A stretch of DNA of 11,315 nucleotides from Bacillota bacterium. GTDB taxonomy: Bacteria > Bacillota_E > Sulfobacillia > Sulfobacillales > Sulfobacillaceae. A program made the translations under genes and the position numbers. Shown in pieces: positions 1 to 8,412 of this stretch (position 1 is the first letter of the stretch; every line of letters begins with the position of its first letter). The stretch covers positions 1 to 11,315 of the forward strand of contig JAKAAL010000064.1 in the NCBI GenBank assembly GCA_021802375.1, in the 5' to 3' direction. The notes beneath the pieces are model-generated. The model saw only the letters and a list, made by a program, of their open reading frames with translations. It ran no database searches and was not told the DNA's origin.

Positions 1-48
1 GCATAATGGCTCTAAATGGATTAAAGCCTGGTTTGGGGGGAATCAACC

Positions 49-894
49 ATGTATGTAAAAAAAGTGGCGGTTGTCGGTGCCGGCACTATGGGCGCGGATA
101 TCTGTTACACCATTGCGACTCGCGGTATTCCGGTGGTTTTGCGCGATGTCGATGAGGCCCAGTTGAATCGTGCGAAGCACCATATCGAAGAACTCTTTGA
201 GGGCCGGGTTGGGACAAAAAAGATCACCGCTGAAGACGCCGCGGATCGGCTAAGTTTTATTACATTTAGCAGTCATCTCGAGGATCTACAAGGCGTCACC
301 GTGGCCATTGAGGCCGTAACCGAGCAGATGCGAGTCAAAGAGGCGGTGTTTTTGGAATTGGACCGGGTCTTATCCCCGATGGCACTCATTGTCTCCAACA
401 CGTCGGCATTGAGCATTTCACACCTGGCGGCGCTCACCGGTCGGCCGGATCGGGTGGCCGGCATGCATTTTTTCTATCCGGCCCACATGATGAAGTTGGT
501 TGAGGTTATTGCCGGTGAACACAGTAGCAGGGAGACTTTGGACACCGTAAGAGGGTTGGCGGAAGAGATTCGGAAGATTCCGGTGCGGGTCAAGGAATGC
601 CCGGGCTTTGTGGTAAATCGCGTCCTGATGGCTTCCATGGCCGAAGTGTTACGCTTTAAAGAAGAGCACGGACTTCAGGCCGCCGAGATTGATCAGGTTA
701 TCACGGAGAGCAAGCTGGCTCCCATGGGGCCCTTTGTGTTGGCCGATGCTCTGGGCCTGGACGTGGCCTACAAGGTCGCGGAGCATCTTACCCAAGAGCT
801 GGGCGACCGATTTCGTCCGAGCCCAGAGTTAAAAACCCTGGTGGCCGAGGGCCATTTGGGAATGAAGACGGGGCGTGGCTTTTATTCATATTGA
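49..894 (+). CDS. 3-hydroxyacyl-CoA dehydrogenase (NAD-binding domain plus first C-terminal domain)
   Basis: Oxidises L-3-hydroxyacyl-CoA to 3-ketoacyl-CoA with NAD+, the third step of beta-oxidation, in the cytoplasm. The 281-residue protein begins with a Rossmann fold with GAGTMG at 11-15 (GxGxxG at 10-15). Active-site residues align by spacing with the animal enzyme: Ser119, His140, Glu152 and Asn190. The C-terminal domain spans about 185-281 and ends with the family-typical GMKTGRGFYSY. The usual HFFNP motif reads HFFYP here (Tyr143 in place of Asn). The ATG is preceded by a GGGGGG purine run 8 bases upstream. It heads the operon part visible here; the 48 bases before it could be the tail of an upstream gene or spacer and cannot be assigned. 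The next gene lies in the same reading frame after a single TGA. A 3-hydroxybutyryl-CoA dehydrogenase role is equally possible; family is certain, chain-length preference is not. Confidence 0.93.
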   Translation: MYVKKVAVVGAGTMGADICYTIATRGIPVVLRDVDEAQLNRAKHHIEELFEGRVGTKKITAEDAADRLSFITFSSHLEDLQGVTVAIEAVTEQMRVKEAVFLELDRVLSPMALIVSNTSALSISHLAALTGRPDRVAGMHFFYPAHMMKLVEVIAGEHSSRETLDTVRGLAEEIRKIPVRVKECPGFVVNRVLMASMAEVLRFKEEHGLQAAEIDQVITESKLAPMGPFVLADALGLDVAYKVAEHLTQELGDRFRPSPELKTLVAEGHLGMKTGRGFYSY

Positions 895-915
895 ACGAAG
901 GGGGGATCGATAACC

Positions 916-1248
916 ATGGCGAACGATGCAGCATGGCGAGCTGAATTGCTGAGTCGATTTCAATTAGCGACTTTTCTCGAGGCGGTACGACTGTTGGATG
1001 AGGGGATAGCCACGGTCGCCGATATTGATGTGGCGATGCGGGCGGGCGCCGGACTTAAGGTAGGACCCTTGCAGTGGGCAGATAAGACAGGACTGGATGC
1101 GATCTTGAATCAACTAGAGAAAATGGAAGGCGAGTTCGGAGCACGGTTCGCCCCACCGACATCATTACGCGAAAAAGTGGCCCGGGGGCAACTTGGACTC
1201 AGCCGAGGTCAAGGGTATTTTAGGTACCAAGGAAGCAATATCGTTTAG
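916..1248 (+). CDS. Stand-alone 3-hydroxyacyl-CoA dehydrogenase C-terminal domain protein
   Basis: This 110-residue protein matches a single 3HCDH C-terminal domain. It has the helical pattern EAVRLLDEGIAT..DID.AMRAGAGL at about 22-47, GPLQWADKTGLD at about 50-61, and the terminal LG...GQGYFRY that mirrors the end of the upstream dehydrogenase. It has no NAD-binding domain and no catalytic dyad, so it is unlikely to act alone. In FadB-like and some longer 3-hydroxyacyl-CoA dehydrogenases two such domains are fused in tandem, so it probably associates with the preceding protein (inference). It starts 21 bases after that gene's TGA, in the same frame, and has its own AAGGGGGG ribosome binding site 903-908 region with suitable spacing to the ATG. 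That favours a genuinely separate polypeptide over a sequencing error or a decayed fusion. Confidence 0.82.
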   Translation: MANDAAWRAELLSRFQLATFLEAVRLLDEGIATVADIDVAMRAGAGLKVGPLQWADKTGLDAILNQLEKMEGEFGARFAPPTSLREKVARGQLGLSRGQGYFRYQGSNIV

Positions 1249-1309
1249 GAATCCTTTGGAGCACGCGAACGGTGAGGTCGTGCCATTGTGAGTGAAGGAG
1301 ATGGTGGGA

Positions 1310-2068
1310 GTGGCAATTATAGAAGTAGATCAACGGGGAAGCGTCCAGATCTGGACGCTTAACCATCCTCCGGTGAATGCAATAAGTTTAGAGCTTTTGG
1401 AAACGCTGTCGCAGCAAATGGATGCGGTCGAATCGGATGGTGAGACCCGGGCCATTATTCTTACCGGGGCCGGGATGGCTTTCGCGGCAGGAGCCGACGT
1501 CAGTGGTTTTATGCAGTTAGGGGATCAGCTACCTCGATTCTTATCTCTTGGGGCGTCGATTTTTCAACGCTTGGAGACCTTTGGTAAGCCAATTGTAGCC
1601 GCGGTCAATGGCATTGCCCTGGGAGGCGGCAATGAATTGGCGATGGCGTGTGACATTCGGATTGCGTCGACGACGGCTCGGTTTGGACAACCCGAAGTCA
1701 ATTTAGGGATCATCCCGGGCTGGGGCGGGACCGTACGGCTGGCACGTCTGGTCGGTCGATCCCATGCGGCCCACTTGATTCTGACCGGCGATCCCATCGA
1801 TGCAGACGAGGCCTATCGGATCGGACTCGTGACGCAAGTGGTAGCCCCCGAATTACTGCTCGACTATGCTCTCAATATGGCGGACCGCCTAGCTAGTCTG
1901 CCACCTTTGGCATTGGCTAGCATTAAGAACTTATTGGGCGCACCCAACCCCGACGGAGCCCAAGAACGGGAGACCAGAGAAATCTTACGACTTATGACCA
2001 CCCCGGATGCCATGGAGGGCGTACTCGCCTTCATCCAAAAACGGCGTCCACGGTTTGGAGGACAATAA
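1310..2068 (+). CDS. Enoyl-CoA hydratase (crotonase family)
   Basis: Hydrates trans-2-enoyl-CoA to 3-hydroxyacyl-CoA, the step before the dehydrogenase encoded upstream. Crotonase signatures are clear: the oxyanion-hole segment FAAGADVSGF and the block GGGNELAMACDIRIA followed by FGQPEVNLGIIPGWGG. The two glutamates needed for hydratase chemistry (in GGGNE and in GQPE) are both present, favouring a hydratase over an isomerase. The frame is open back to GTG 1292, with further starts at ATG 1301 and GTG 1304. GTG 1310 is preferred because AAGGAG at 1295-1300 sits 9 bases before it and overlaps or abuts the earlier candidates. The protein is then 252 residues, normal for the family. The ligase gene starts 2 bases after its TAA, so the two are almost certainly cotranscribed and translationally coupled. 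Confidence 0.92.
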   Translation: MAIIEVDQRGSVQIWTLNHPPVNAISLELLETLSQQMDAVESDGETRAIILTGAGMAFAAGADVSGFMQLGDQLPRFLSLGASIFQRLETFGKPIVAAVNGIALGGGNELAMACDIRIASTTARFGQPEVNLGIIPGWGGTVRLARLVGRSHAAHLILTGDPIDADEAYRIGLVTQVVAPELLLDYALNMADRLASLPPLALASIKNLLGAPNPDGAQERETREILRLMTTPDAMEGVLAFIQKRRPRFGGQ

Positions 2069-2070
2069 CG

Positions 2071-3699
2071 ATGGAATCCCGTCCCTGGCATCGGTCCTAC
2101 GGCCCGGTTGCGTCCCGGTTAAAGGAAAATCCCGCACCCCTCTATTCCATTCTAGAAGGACATGACCCGGACCAAATAGCCTTGGTCTTGGGGGCCCAAA
2201 CCCTTACTTATGGGCAGTTGTGGACAGAGACTACCCGCATTGCGTCGGCCTTAGCACGACTCGGAATAGGGCGCGGAGATCGGGTGGCGATGCTCCTGCC
2301 GAATAGTTTTGGTTTTGTGCAAACGTATTTTGGAGTGCTCCGCCAAGGGGCTGTCGTGGTGGCCTTAAATCCGCTCTATACCACAAGCGAGTTGGTTGGG
2401 CTTTTAATGGACGCCCAGCCCAAATTACTCGTGGTACCCGTAGAGGCGTTAGATAGGCTCCCTTCAGGACTCCCCTTTGGAGTAGTTTTCGCCGACATTT
2501 GGGGAGATCCGCTAAAGGAACACCAAGCGGCGAGAGCTTATCCGGGGGCGCTTTGTCTATCCGACTGGCTGGTCGATGAATCGTTGGCGTGGGATCCGCC
2601 GACGATTCGGCCCGAAGAGGACTTGGCCGCACTGCAATATACCGGAGGCACCACAGGGATCCCGAAAGGGGCCATGCTCACCCACTGGAATCTCCTTGCC
2701 AACGCCTTTCAGTCACGGTCGTGGATGACTCCCATTTTAGACGGCACATCGCAACACGGGGTCTTATTGGGATTGCCGATGTTCCATGTCTACGGCATGA
2801 CGGTGGGAATGAACCTAGGTCTCTCGATTGGCGCACGACTTATCCTTTTGCCTCGTTTCACACCTGAATCTGCTGTGGAGGCCATCAAAAAATACCGACC
2901 CACGTTATTTCCTGGGGCGCCGACCATGTATGCCGCACTGGAGGCTTATGCGCGCCAAAACCAGGTGGACCTTTCTTCGATTCGGGGTTGTCTTAGTGGC
3001 TCTGCCCCGTTACCAGCGTTGGTCCAAGACGCCTTTGAACAGGCCACGGGAGGCAAATTGGTAGAAGGCTATGGCTTATCCGAAGCTTCTCCGGTAACCC
3101 ATTGCCAGCCGCTATGGAATGCGGCAAGGAAACCCGGCATTGGGCTTCCCTTTCCCGATACCGATGCCCGGATTGTGGATGAGAAAGGCCAAGACGTGAC
3201 GGTTGGTGAGGTCGGAGAGCTCTTAGTGCGAGGGCCCCAAGTCATGCAAGGATATTGGAACCGGGAGGCAGAGACTAACAACACCATCAAAGATGGATGG
3301 CTTCTTACCGGTGATGTGGCGGCAATGGATCCCGACGGATATTTTCAGATCGTGGACAGAAAAAAGGATCTCATCATTTGTTCGGGATTTAATGTCTATC
3401 CCCGTGAGATCGAGGAGGTTCTCTATGGCTTTCCCGGAGTTCTGGAGGCAGCAGCAGTGGGCATCCCCGACCCCTATCGGGGCGAGACAGTGAAAGCTTT
3501 CCTGGTGTCTCGCCCCCAAACCGTCCTCGATCTGGATGCACTTAGCGCTTACTGTCGGCAGCATTTGGCCGGATATAAAGTTCCGCGCTTTTATGAAGTG
3601 GTGGATAGCCTACCCAAGTCGGCGGTCGGTAAGGTCCTTCGGAGAGCTTTACGGGACGCGATCCGCGATTCAAGCCCAGAACAACCAGGAACGCCGTAA
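2071..3699 (+). CDS. fadD: Long-chain fatty-acid--CoA ligase (AMP-forming)
   Basis: Activates a fatty acid to acyl-CoA through an acyl-adenylate, feeding the beta-oxidation enzymes encoded just upstream. The 542-residue protein carries the ordered adenylate-forming motifs: P-loop YTGGTTGIPKG at 190-200, YGLSE at 334-338, TGD at 413-415, the DRKKDLIICSGFNVYPREIE hinge region at 429-448, and the C-terminal catalytic Lys521 in PKSAVGKVLRR. Length is normal for bacterial FadD. No signal peptide or membrane segment is seen, so it is cytoplasmic or peripheral at the inner membrane. It follows the hydratase gene by 2 bases. The last 158 bases are overlapped antisense by a membrane-protein gene. The FadD/LcfA-like class is secure; a medium-chain or aromatic acid substrate cannot be excluded. 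Confidence 0.92.
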   Translation: MESRPWHRSYGPVASRLKENPAPLYSILEGHDPDQIALVLGAQTLTYGQLWTETTRIASALARLGIGRGDRVAMLLPNSFGFVQTYFGVLRQGAVVVALNPLYTTSELVGLLMDAQPKLLVVPVEALDRLPSGLPFGVVFADIWGDPLKEHQAARAYPGALCLSDWLVDESLAWDPPTIRPEEDLAALQYTGGTTGIPKGAMLTHWNLLANAFQSRSWMTPILDGTSQHGVLLGLPMFHVYGMTVGMNLGLSIGARLILLPRFTPESAVEAIKKYRPTLFPGAPTMYAALEAYARQNQVDLSSIRGCLSGSAPLPALVQDAFEQATGGKLVEGYGLSEASPVTHCQPLWNAARKPGIGLPFPDTDARIVDEKGQDVTVGEVGELLVRGPQVMQGYWNREAETNNTIKDGWLLTGDVAAMDPDGYFQIVDRKKDLIICSGFNVYPREIEEVLYGFPGVLEAAAVGIPDPYRGETVKAFLVSRPQTVLDLDALSAYCRQHLAGYKVPRFYEVVDSLPKSAVGKVLRRALRDAIRDSSPEQPGTP

Positions 3700-4006
3700 A
3701 AGAGACCACCAAAAGTAGCATGCCCCACCCAAATGGGATCACACCGGTGTGGGTTAGCGCCAGTATCAGTTCTCCTGCCGAGGCGATCCAAGGCAGGGCG
3801 GGGCTTAGCGACCGAACCGATAGCGTCACGAGAATGATGCCGAGGAAAGCATAGCCTGCCCACCACAAAAGGCCCTGGGCAAACGTAAGCAAGCTAAAGA
3901 CAACAGCAATGAGGATCAGACGGCCTAGGCTGACGGGGTTGACCCGACGGGTCTGGGCCTTCTTGATCGGGGCTTTTTTCTTCACACGAATTTGCATCGA
4001 CGTCAT
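3542..4006 (-). CDS. Small multi-spanning membrane protein, unknown function
   Basis: I do not recognise a family. The 154-residue protein begins with a basic, Lys/Arg-rich cytosolic-looking tail (about 7-20), then three or four hydrophobic segments at roughly 27-45, 49-66, 70-82 and 83-101, consistent with a small integral membrane protein. Its ATG overlaps the nagZ stop as ATGA, and a GGAGG lies 10 bases upstream, inside the end of nagZ, so it should be translated with nagZ. A second ATG at codon 4 is less well placed. Residues after about 102 lie antisense to the end of fadD; that tail is non-hydrophobic, ends in SKR, and may be non-conserved. The hydrophobic N-terminal two thirds is the part I trust. 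A link to cell-wall recycling is only suggested by the operon. Confidence 0.62.
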   Translation of the reverse strand: MTSMQIRVKKKAPIKKAQTRRVNPVSLGRLILIAVVFSLLTFAQGLLWWAGYAFLGIILVTLSVRSLSPALPWIASAGELILALTHTGVIPFGWGMLLLVVSFTAFLVVLGLNRGSRPVKLSEGPYRPPTWVGYPPLHKSAELYIRPNAADSKR

Positions 4007-5538
4007 CGATTTCGCACCTCCAAAGTAATGGGCCAGTGGCCTTGGGGAGTAATTTGACCACGTAGTGCGTTAACCAGCGCTTGCTGGGCTTCGATGCTGG
4101 GATCGAACGCAGTAAGCCCCACACTGCCGACCGGGATTCGCTTTAGGTCGTAGGGAGAACTGAGGGCCATGGCGACGATCGGCCCCGCCGTCCATTGGCG
4201 GTCCAGCAACAACAGCTGTTCGGGATGCTTTATGGCATTGTCTAAGGCCACCACCAAGGGGGTACCATGAGAGACCTGGTGCACGGATGCAATATCTTGG
4301 GGAGACGGTTTCAGGGGCAGTGAAAAGTGTTGATGCAACTGATCCTGAAGCATTGTAGCCAAGGGATGCGCCACGGTGGCGCCCATGTCTTCCGCTGGGC
4401 TACGGCGGCCACCCTGAAACGTGACTAAGGTGACGGGGTCGGTTAGGGGTAATCGGTCTAGGGCACCAACGCCGGCCACGGCAGCTTCCCAGATTTCTTG
4501 GGCCAGGATCCGGGCTTCTTGTACGTTAACGGTCCGTCCCGATTGCCCAATGAGGGCCTTGGTTTCGCTTACCGTACGTAAGGCTTCTGTGAGACGTGAA
4601 GACGCGATCTCTCCGTGGGCAACTGCCCGCGCCAGTCGCTCATAGCTCTGGTCTTGCAAGGATGCGGTATGAGAAATCAGGATCTGGTCAGCGCCAGCGG
4701 CCACGGCCCGTAACGTTCCCTCCGGAGTGCCGACCCGGTCGTGGATGGCAGCCATCTCCATACAGTCGGTAACAATCAGTCCCGAAAATCCCAATTCTTG
4801 CCGAATTAGGTTGCCTAAGATAGCGGATGATAGGGTGGCAGGCTGATGCGGGACCGGATCGAAGGCCGGAAATACTACGTGCGCGGTCATGATGGCGCGA
4901 ATGCCGGCGGCGATTGCGGCTCGAAACGGGAGGAGCTCCACCGCCTCCAATCGAATCCGATCGTGAGACACCAAGGGCAGTGACGTGTGCGAATCCTGGT
5001 CGGTATCGCCATGACCTGGAAAATGTTTACCGGTCGCGATCATGCCGGCGTTCTGCATGGCGCCAATATAGAGTTGGCCCCACCTCGCCACTGTTTCCGG
5101 GTCTTCTCCAAACGATCGGATGCCGATAACGGGATTGAGCGGATTGTTGTTCACGTCTAAATCCGGCGCATAGTTTTGATTAATACCAAGATTCATCATT
5201 TCGAGGGCGGACCAATAGAGGAGGCGCTCACACGCTTCAGATCGGCCGCTGGCGGCCATGGCCATGGCGCTTGGCAAGGGAACGAAGGGATCTCGAAGTC
5301 TTCTGACACTCCCCCCCTCTTGATCGATGGCGATGAAGAGGGGCCCATGGCCACCGAGTGCGGCCGCTTCTTGCAATTCGCTGGTGAGGGTACGCAATTG
5401 CAATCGATCGCGGACATTTCGTCCGAATAGGATAACTCCCCCGACTCGACCCTGGCGTATTGCCCCGAGCAGAGACGGAGGAGCTTCGAATCCATCAAAG
5501 CCTACCGATAACAATTGTCCGATATCCCTAGGTGTCAC
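4003..5538 (-). CDS. nagZ: Beta-N-acetylhexosaminidase, glycoside hydrolase family 3
   Basis: Removes N-acetylglucosamine from muropeptides during peptidoglycan turnover. Numbering from the ATG at 5553, the GH3 barrel shows DQEGGSVRRL at 77-86, GKHFPGHGDTDQDSH at 175-189, the NagZ-type loop with the Asp187/His189 dyad, and the nucleophile Asp263 in VTDCMEM. About 200 further residues form a second domain absent from the roughly 340-residue Gram-negative enzymes but like that of Bacillus NagZ. No signal peptide or lipobox is seen, so a cytoplasmic enzyme is expected. Start choice: the GGAGG at 5547-5551 lies just inside the ATG 5553 frame and exactly 8 bases before GTG 5538, so the GTG is preferred (511 residues). 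ATG 5553 (516 residues) is the alternative. A promoter at 5708-5736 precedes it, and a small membrane-protein gene is coupled downstream. Confidence 0.9.
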   Translation of the reverse strand: MTPRDIGQLLSVGFDGFEAPPSLLGAIRQGRVGGVILFGRNVRDRLQLRTLTSELQEAAALGGHGPLFIAIDQEGGSVRRLRDPFVPLPSAMAMAASGRSEACERLLYWSALEMMNLGINQNYAPDLDVNNNPLNPVIGIRSFGEDPETVARWGQLYIGAMQNAGMIATGKHFPGHGDTDQDSHTSLPLVSHDRIRLEAVELLPFRAAIAAGIRAIMTAHVVFPAFDPVPHQPATLSSAILGNLIRQELGFSGLIVTDCMEMAAIHDRVGTPEGTLRAVAAGADQILISHTASLQDQSYERLARAVAHGEIASSRLTEALRTVSETKALIGQSGRTVNVQEARILAQEIWEAAVAGVGALDRLPLTDPVTLVTFQGGRRSPAEDMGATVAHPLATMLQDQLHQHFSLPLKPSPQDIASVHQVSHGTPLVVALDNAIKHPEQLLLLDRQWTAGPIVAMALSSPYDLKRIPVGSVGLTAFDPSIEAQQALVNALRGQITPQGHWPITLEVRNR

Positions 5539-5546
5539 AAAAAGTT

Positions 5547-5551
5547 CCTCC
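5547..5551 (-). promoter_or_regulatory. Ribosome binding site that decides the nagZ start
   Basis: On the minus strand this is a perfect GGAGG, 8 bases before GTG 5538. It overlaps the upstream candidate ATG at 5553, so it cannot serve that ATG. The only purines before the ATG are a weak GGAA. Confidence 0.6.
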
Positions 5552-5707
5552 ATCAGTCAGTTCCATTAAGGATGTCCCGAACACCTGGCAGATATCCTGG
5601 TCGAGACGGTCCCGCATTCCCCGATGGTTCGCATGCACGGTGGGCCTGACCGAAGCCATTAGCTGCGGAATGCAACGCGCAAAATGTCGTGGAAATTCGA
5701 CGTTTTT

Positions 5708-5736
5708 AGTCTAAATTTATCCCTTCTGAGAGTCAA
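5708..5736 (-). promoter_or_regulatory. Sigma-A-type promoter for nagZ
   Basis: Read on the minus strand: -35 TTGACT (5731-5736), a 17-base spacer, then -10 TAGACT (5708-5713). Transcription would start near 5701, about 160 bases before the nagZ GTG. Confidence 0.6.
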
Positions 5737-5875
5737 GAAAATAGGTAGTATTTGTGATGTTTCAAGCCCATTTTGGGGAGGTCTAAAAATTCGCCGCGAT
5801 CGATGCATGGATTGCGGGGACATGGGGAAAAAATTTTAGGAAGCGAGCTAGAAGATGAGGTTTTCCAAGGAGAGG

Positions 5876-5884
5876 TGGTATAAT
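5876..5884 (+). promoter_or_regulatory. Extended -10 promoter for rpoE-pyrG
   Basis: TGGTATAAT contains a perfect TATAAT (5879-5884) with the TGn extension that compensates for a poor -35; no good TTGACA-like hexamer lies 16-18 bases upstream. The start would be near 5891, leaving a leader of about 80 bases before rpoE. Confidence 0.6.
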
Positions 5885-5973
5885 ACACGGGAACTGAGAC
5901 TAAGATGCCGATAACACACACTACCGGAGCGTAACTACAGCGATTGACTTAACGCGGCAATGGAGGTTGGTCC

Positions 5974-6261
5974 ATGCAGACGACGGATGCTGCCTATCAG
6001 GTGTTGAAAAAACATGGCGATGCCATGGACGTGCATGATCTATTGGATGAGGCCCTCGCGTTACTCGGGTTAGACCGCGAGGCGAGCACAGCCGCCCGAA
6101 TATACACCGATATTAATTTGGACGTGCGGTTTCAGTATCGAGGAAACTCACAATGGGGACTAAAGGAATGGCTGCCTAAGATGCCGGGGCGCCCCGGGTC
6201 AAGCACCTCGAAGGACCGCGACGAGGACGATGGCGACGAACTTGAGGAGGACGAGGGGTAA
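5974..6261 (+). CDS. rpoE: DNA-directed RNA polymerase delta subunit
   Basis: Delta is a Firmicutes-specific RNA polymerase accessory subunit that promotes enzyme recycling and alters promoter selectivity. The 95-residue protein has the HARE-HTH-type winged-helix domain at about 3-68 (AYQVLKKHG..MDVHDLLDEAL, then RIYTDINLDVRFQY and QWGLKEW) followed by an acidic tail from about 78 (DRDEDDGDELEEDEG). The tail is much shorter than in Bacillus subtilis delta, which is about 173 residues. GGAGG at 5962-5966 sits 7 bases before the ATG. An extended -10 promoter lies about 90 bases upstream. The classical neighbour pyrG follows 73 bases downstream, which supports the assignment. A hairpin overlaps the stop codon. 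This is not the sigma-E factor that shares the symbol in Gram-negative bacteria. Confidence 0.88.
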   Translation: MQTTDAAYQVLKKHGDAMDVHDLLDEALALLGLDREASTAARIYTDINLDVRFQYRGNSQWGLKEWLPKMPGRPGSSTSKDRDEDDGDELEEDEG

Positions 6262-6284
6262 AACCCCACGGACTCCTCGTCTTT
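6249..6284 (+). terminator. Possible terminator or attenuator between rpoE and pyrG
   Basis: An 8-pair stem (6249-6256 with 6275-6282, one G-U pair) brackets a smaller alternative hairpin GGGG-TAAAA-CCCC around the rpoE TAA. Only three Ts follow (TCTTTATG), so termination would be partial. Bacillus pyrG is controlled by a leader attenuator, but there the promoter lies before the hairpin. No separate pyrG promoter is clear here, so this may simply dampen read-through from rpoE. Confidence 0.35.
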
Positions 6285-6328
6285 ATGATCGGTCGTGCCA
6301 AGCGAGAACGAATACAGCAGGGGGCTAA

Positions 6329-8204
<1,876 letters not shown>

Positions 8205-8295
8205 CCTCCAAGCACCTCCAAGGGCCCAAAAGTCTTTTCGTTAAACAGAGTGTATCCATTATCAGGATGCCTCATCACGGGGCTTTTCACCGTCT

Positions 8296-8325
8296 TTGAC
8301 AACGTTTTCCCGATCGGAATATACT
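8296..8325 (+). promoter_or_regulatory. Sigma-A-type promoter for pspA-pspAA
   Basis: Perfect -35 TTGACA (8296-8301), an 18-base spacer, then -10 TATACT (8320-8325). Transcription would start near 8332, giving a leader of about 80 bases. The close match to consensus suggests substantial basal expression; no sigma-54 element (GG-N10-GC) was seen, unlike the Proteobacterial psp operon. Confidence 0.68.
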
Positions 8326-8412
8326 TGAGATAACTCATCGAGAATGACCTCTTGCGAGGCCACAGTTGGCACTGATAGGACCACCAAATTTTTTCAAGGG
8401 AGCGGTTTACCT

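Larger units (their letters stand above)
5554..5973. other. Divergent intergenic region between nagZ and rpoE
   Basis: About 420 bases without a convincing gene. It holds the nagZ promoter (minus strand, 5708-5736) and the rpoE promoter (plus strand, 5876-5884). The nagZ leader would be about 160 bases and the rpoE leader about 80. An inverted repeat (5681-5706) lies over the likely nagZ transcription start. The stretch 5737-5870 between the promoters shows nothing I can name. Short open frames on both strands lack ribosome binding sites. Confidence 0.6.

Noticed and set aside
2231..2632. Minus-strand frame of 133 codons inside fadD
   Set aside because: It is a shadow of a well-supported ligase gene, with no domain or ribosome binding site evidence.
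5528..5659. 43-codon minus-strand frame in the nagZ leader, overlapping the nagZ start
   Set aside because: It lies downstream of the nagZ promoter and reads like a plausible peptide, which made a leader ORF tempting. However, no ribosome binding site precedes its ATG at 5659 and no family is recognisable.
5532..5714. Plus-strand frame of 60 codons between nagZ and rpoE
   Set aside because: No ribosome binding site or domain is seen, and it runs antisense to the nagZ leader and promoter.
5803..5883. 26-codon plus-strand frame ending in the rpoE -10 box
   Set aside because: It lies upstream of the predicted transcription start and has no ribosome binding site.
8344..8412. 23-residue N-terminal extension of PspA
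   Set aside because: The conserved membrane-binding helix of the family starts at ATG 8413, which has its own AAGGGAG site; the extension has neither.
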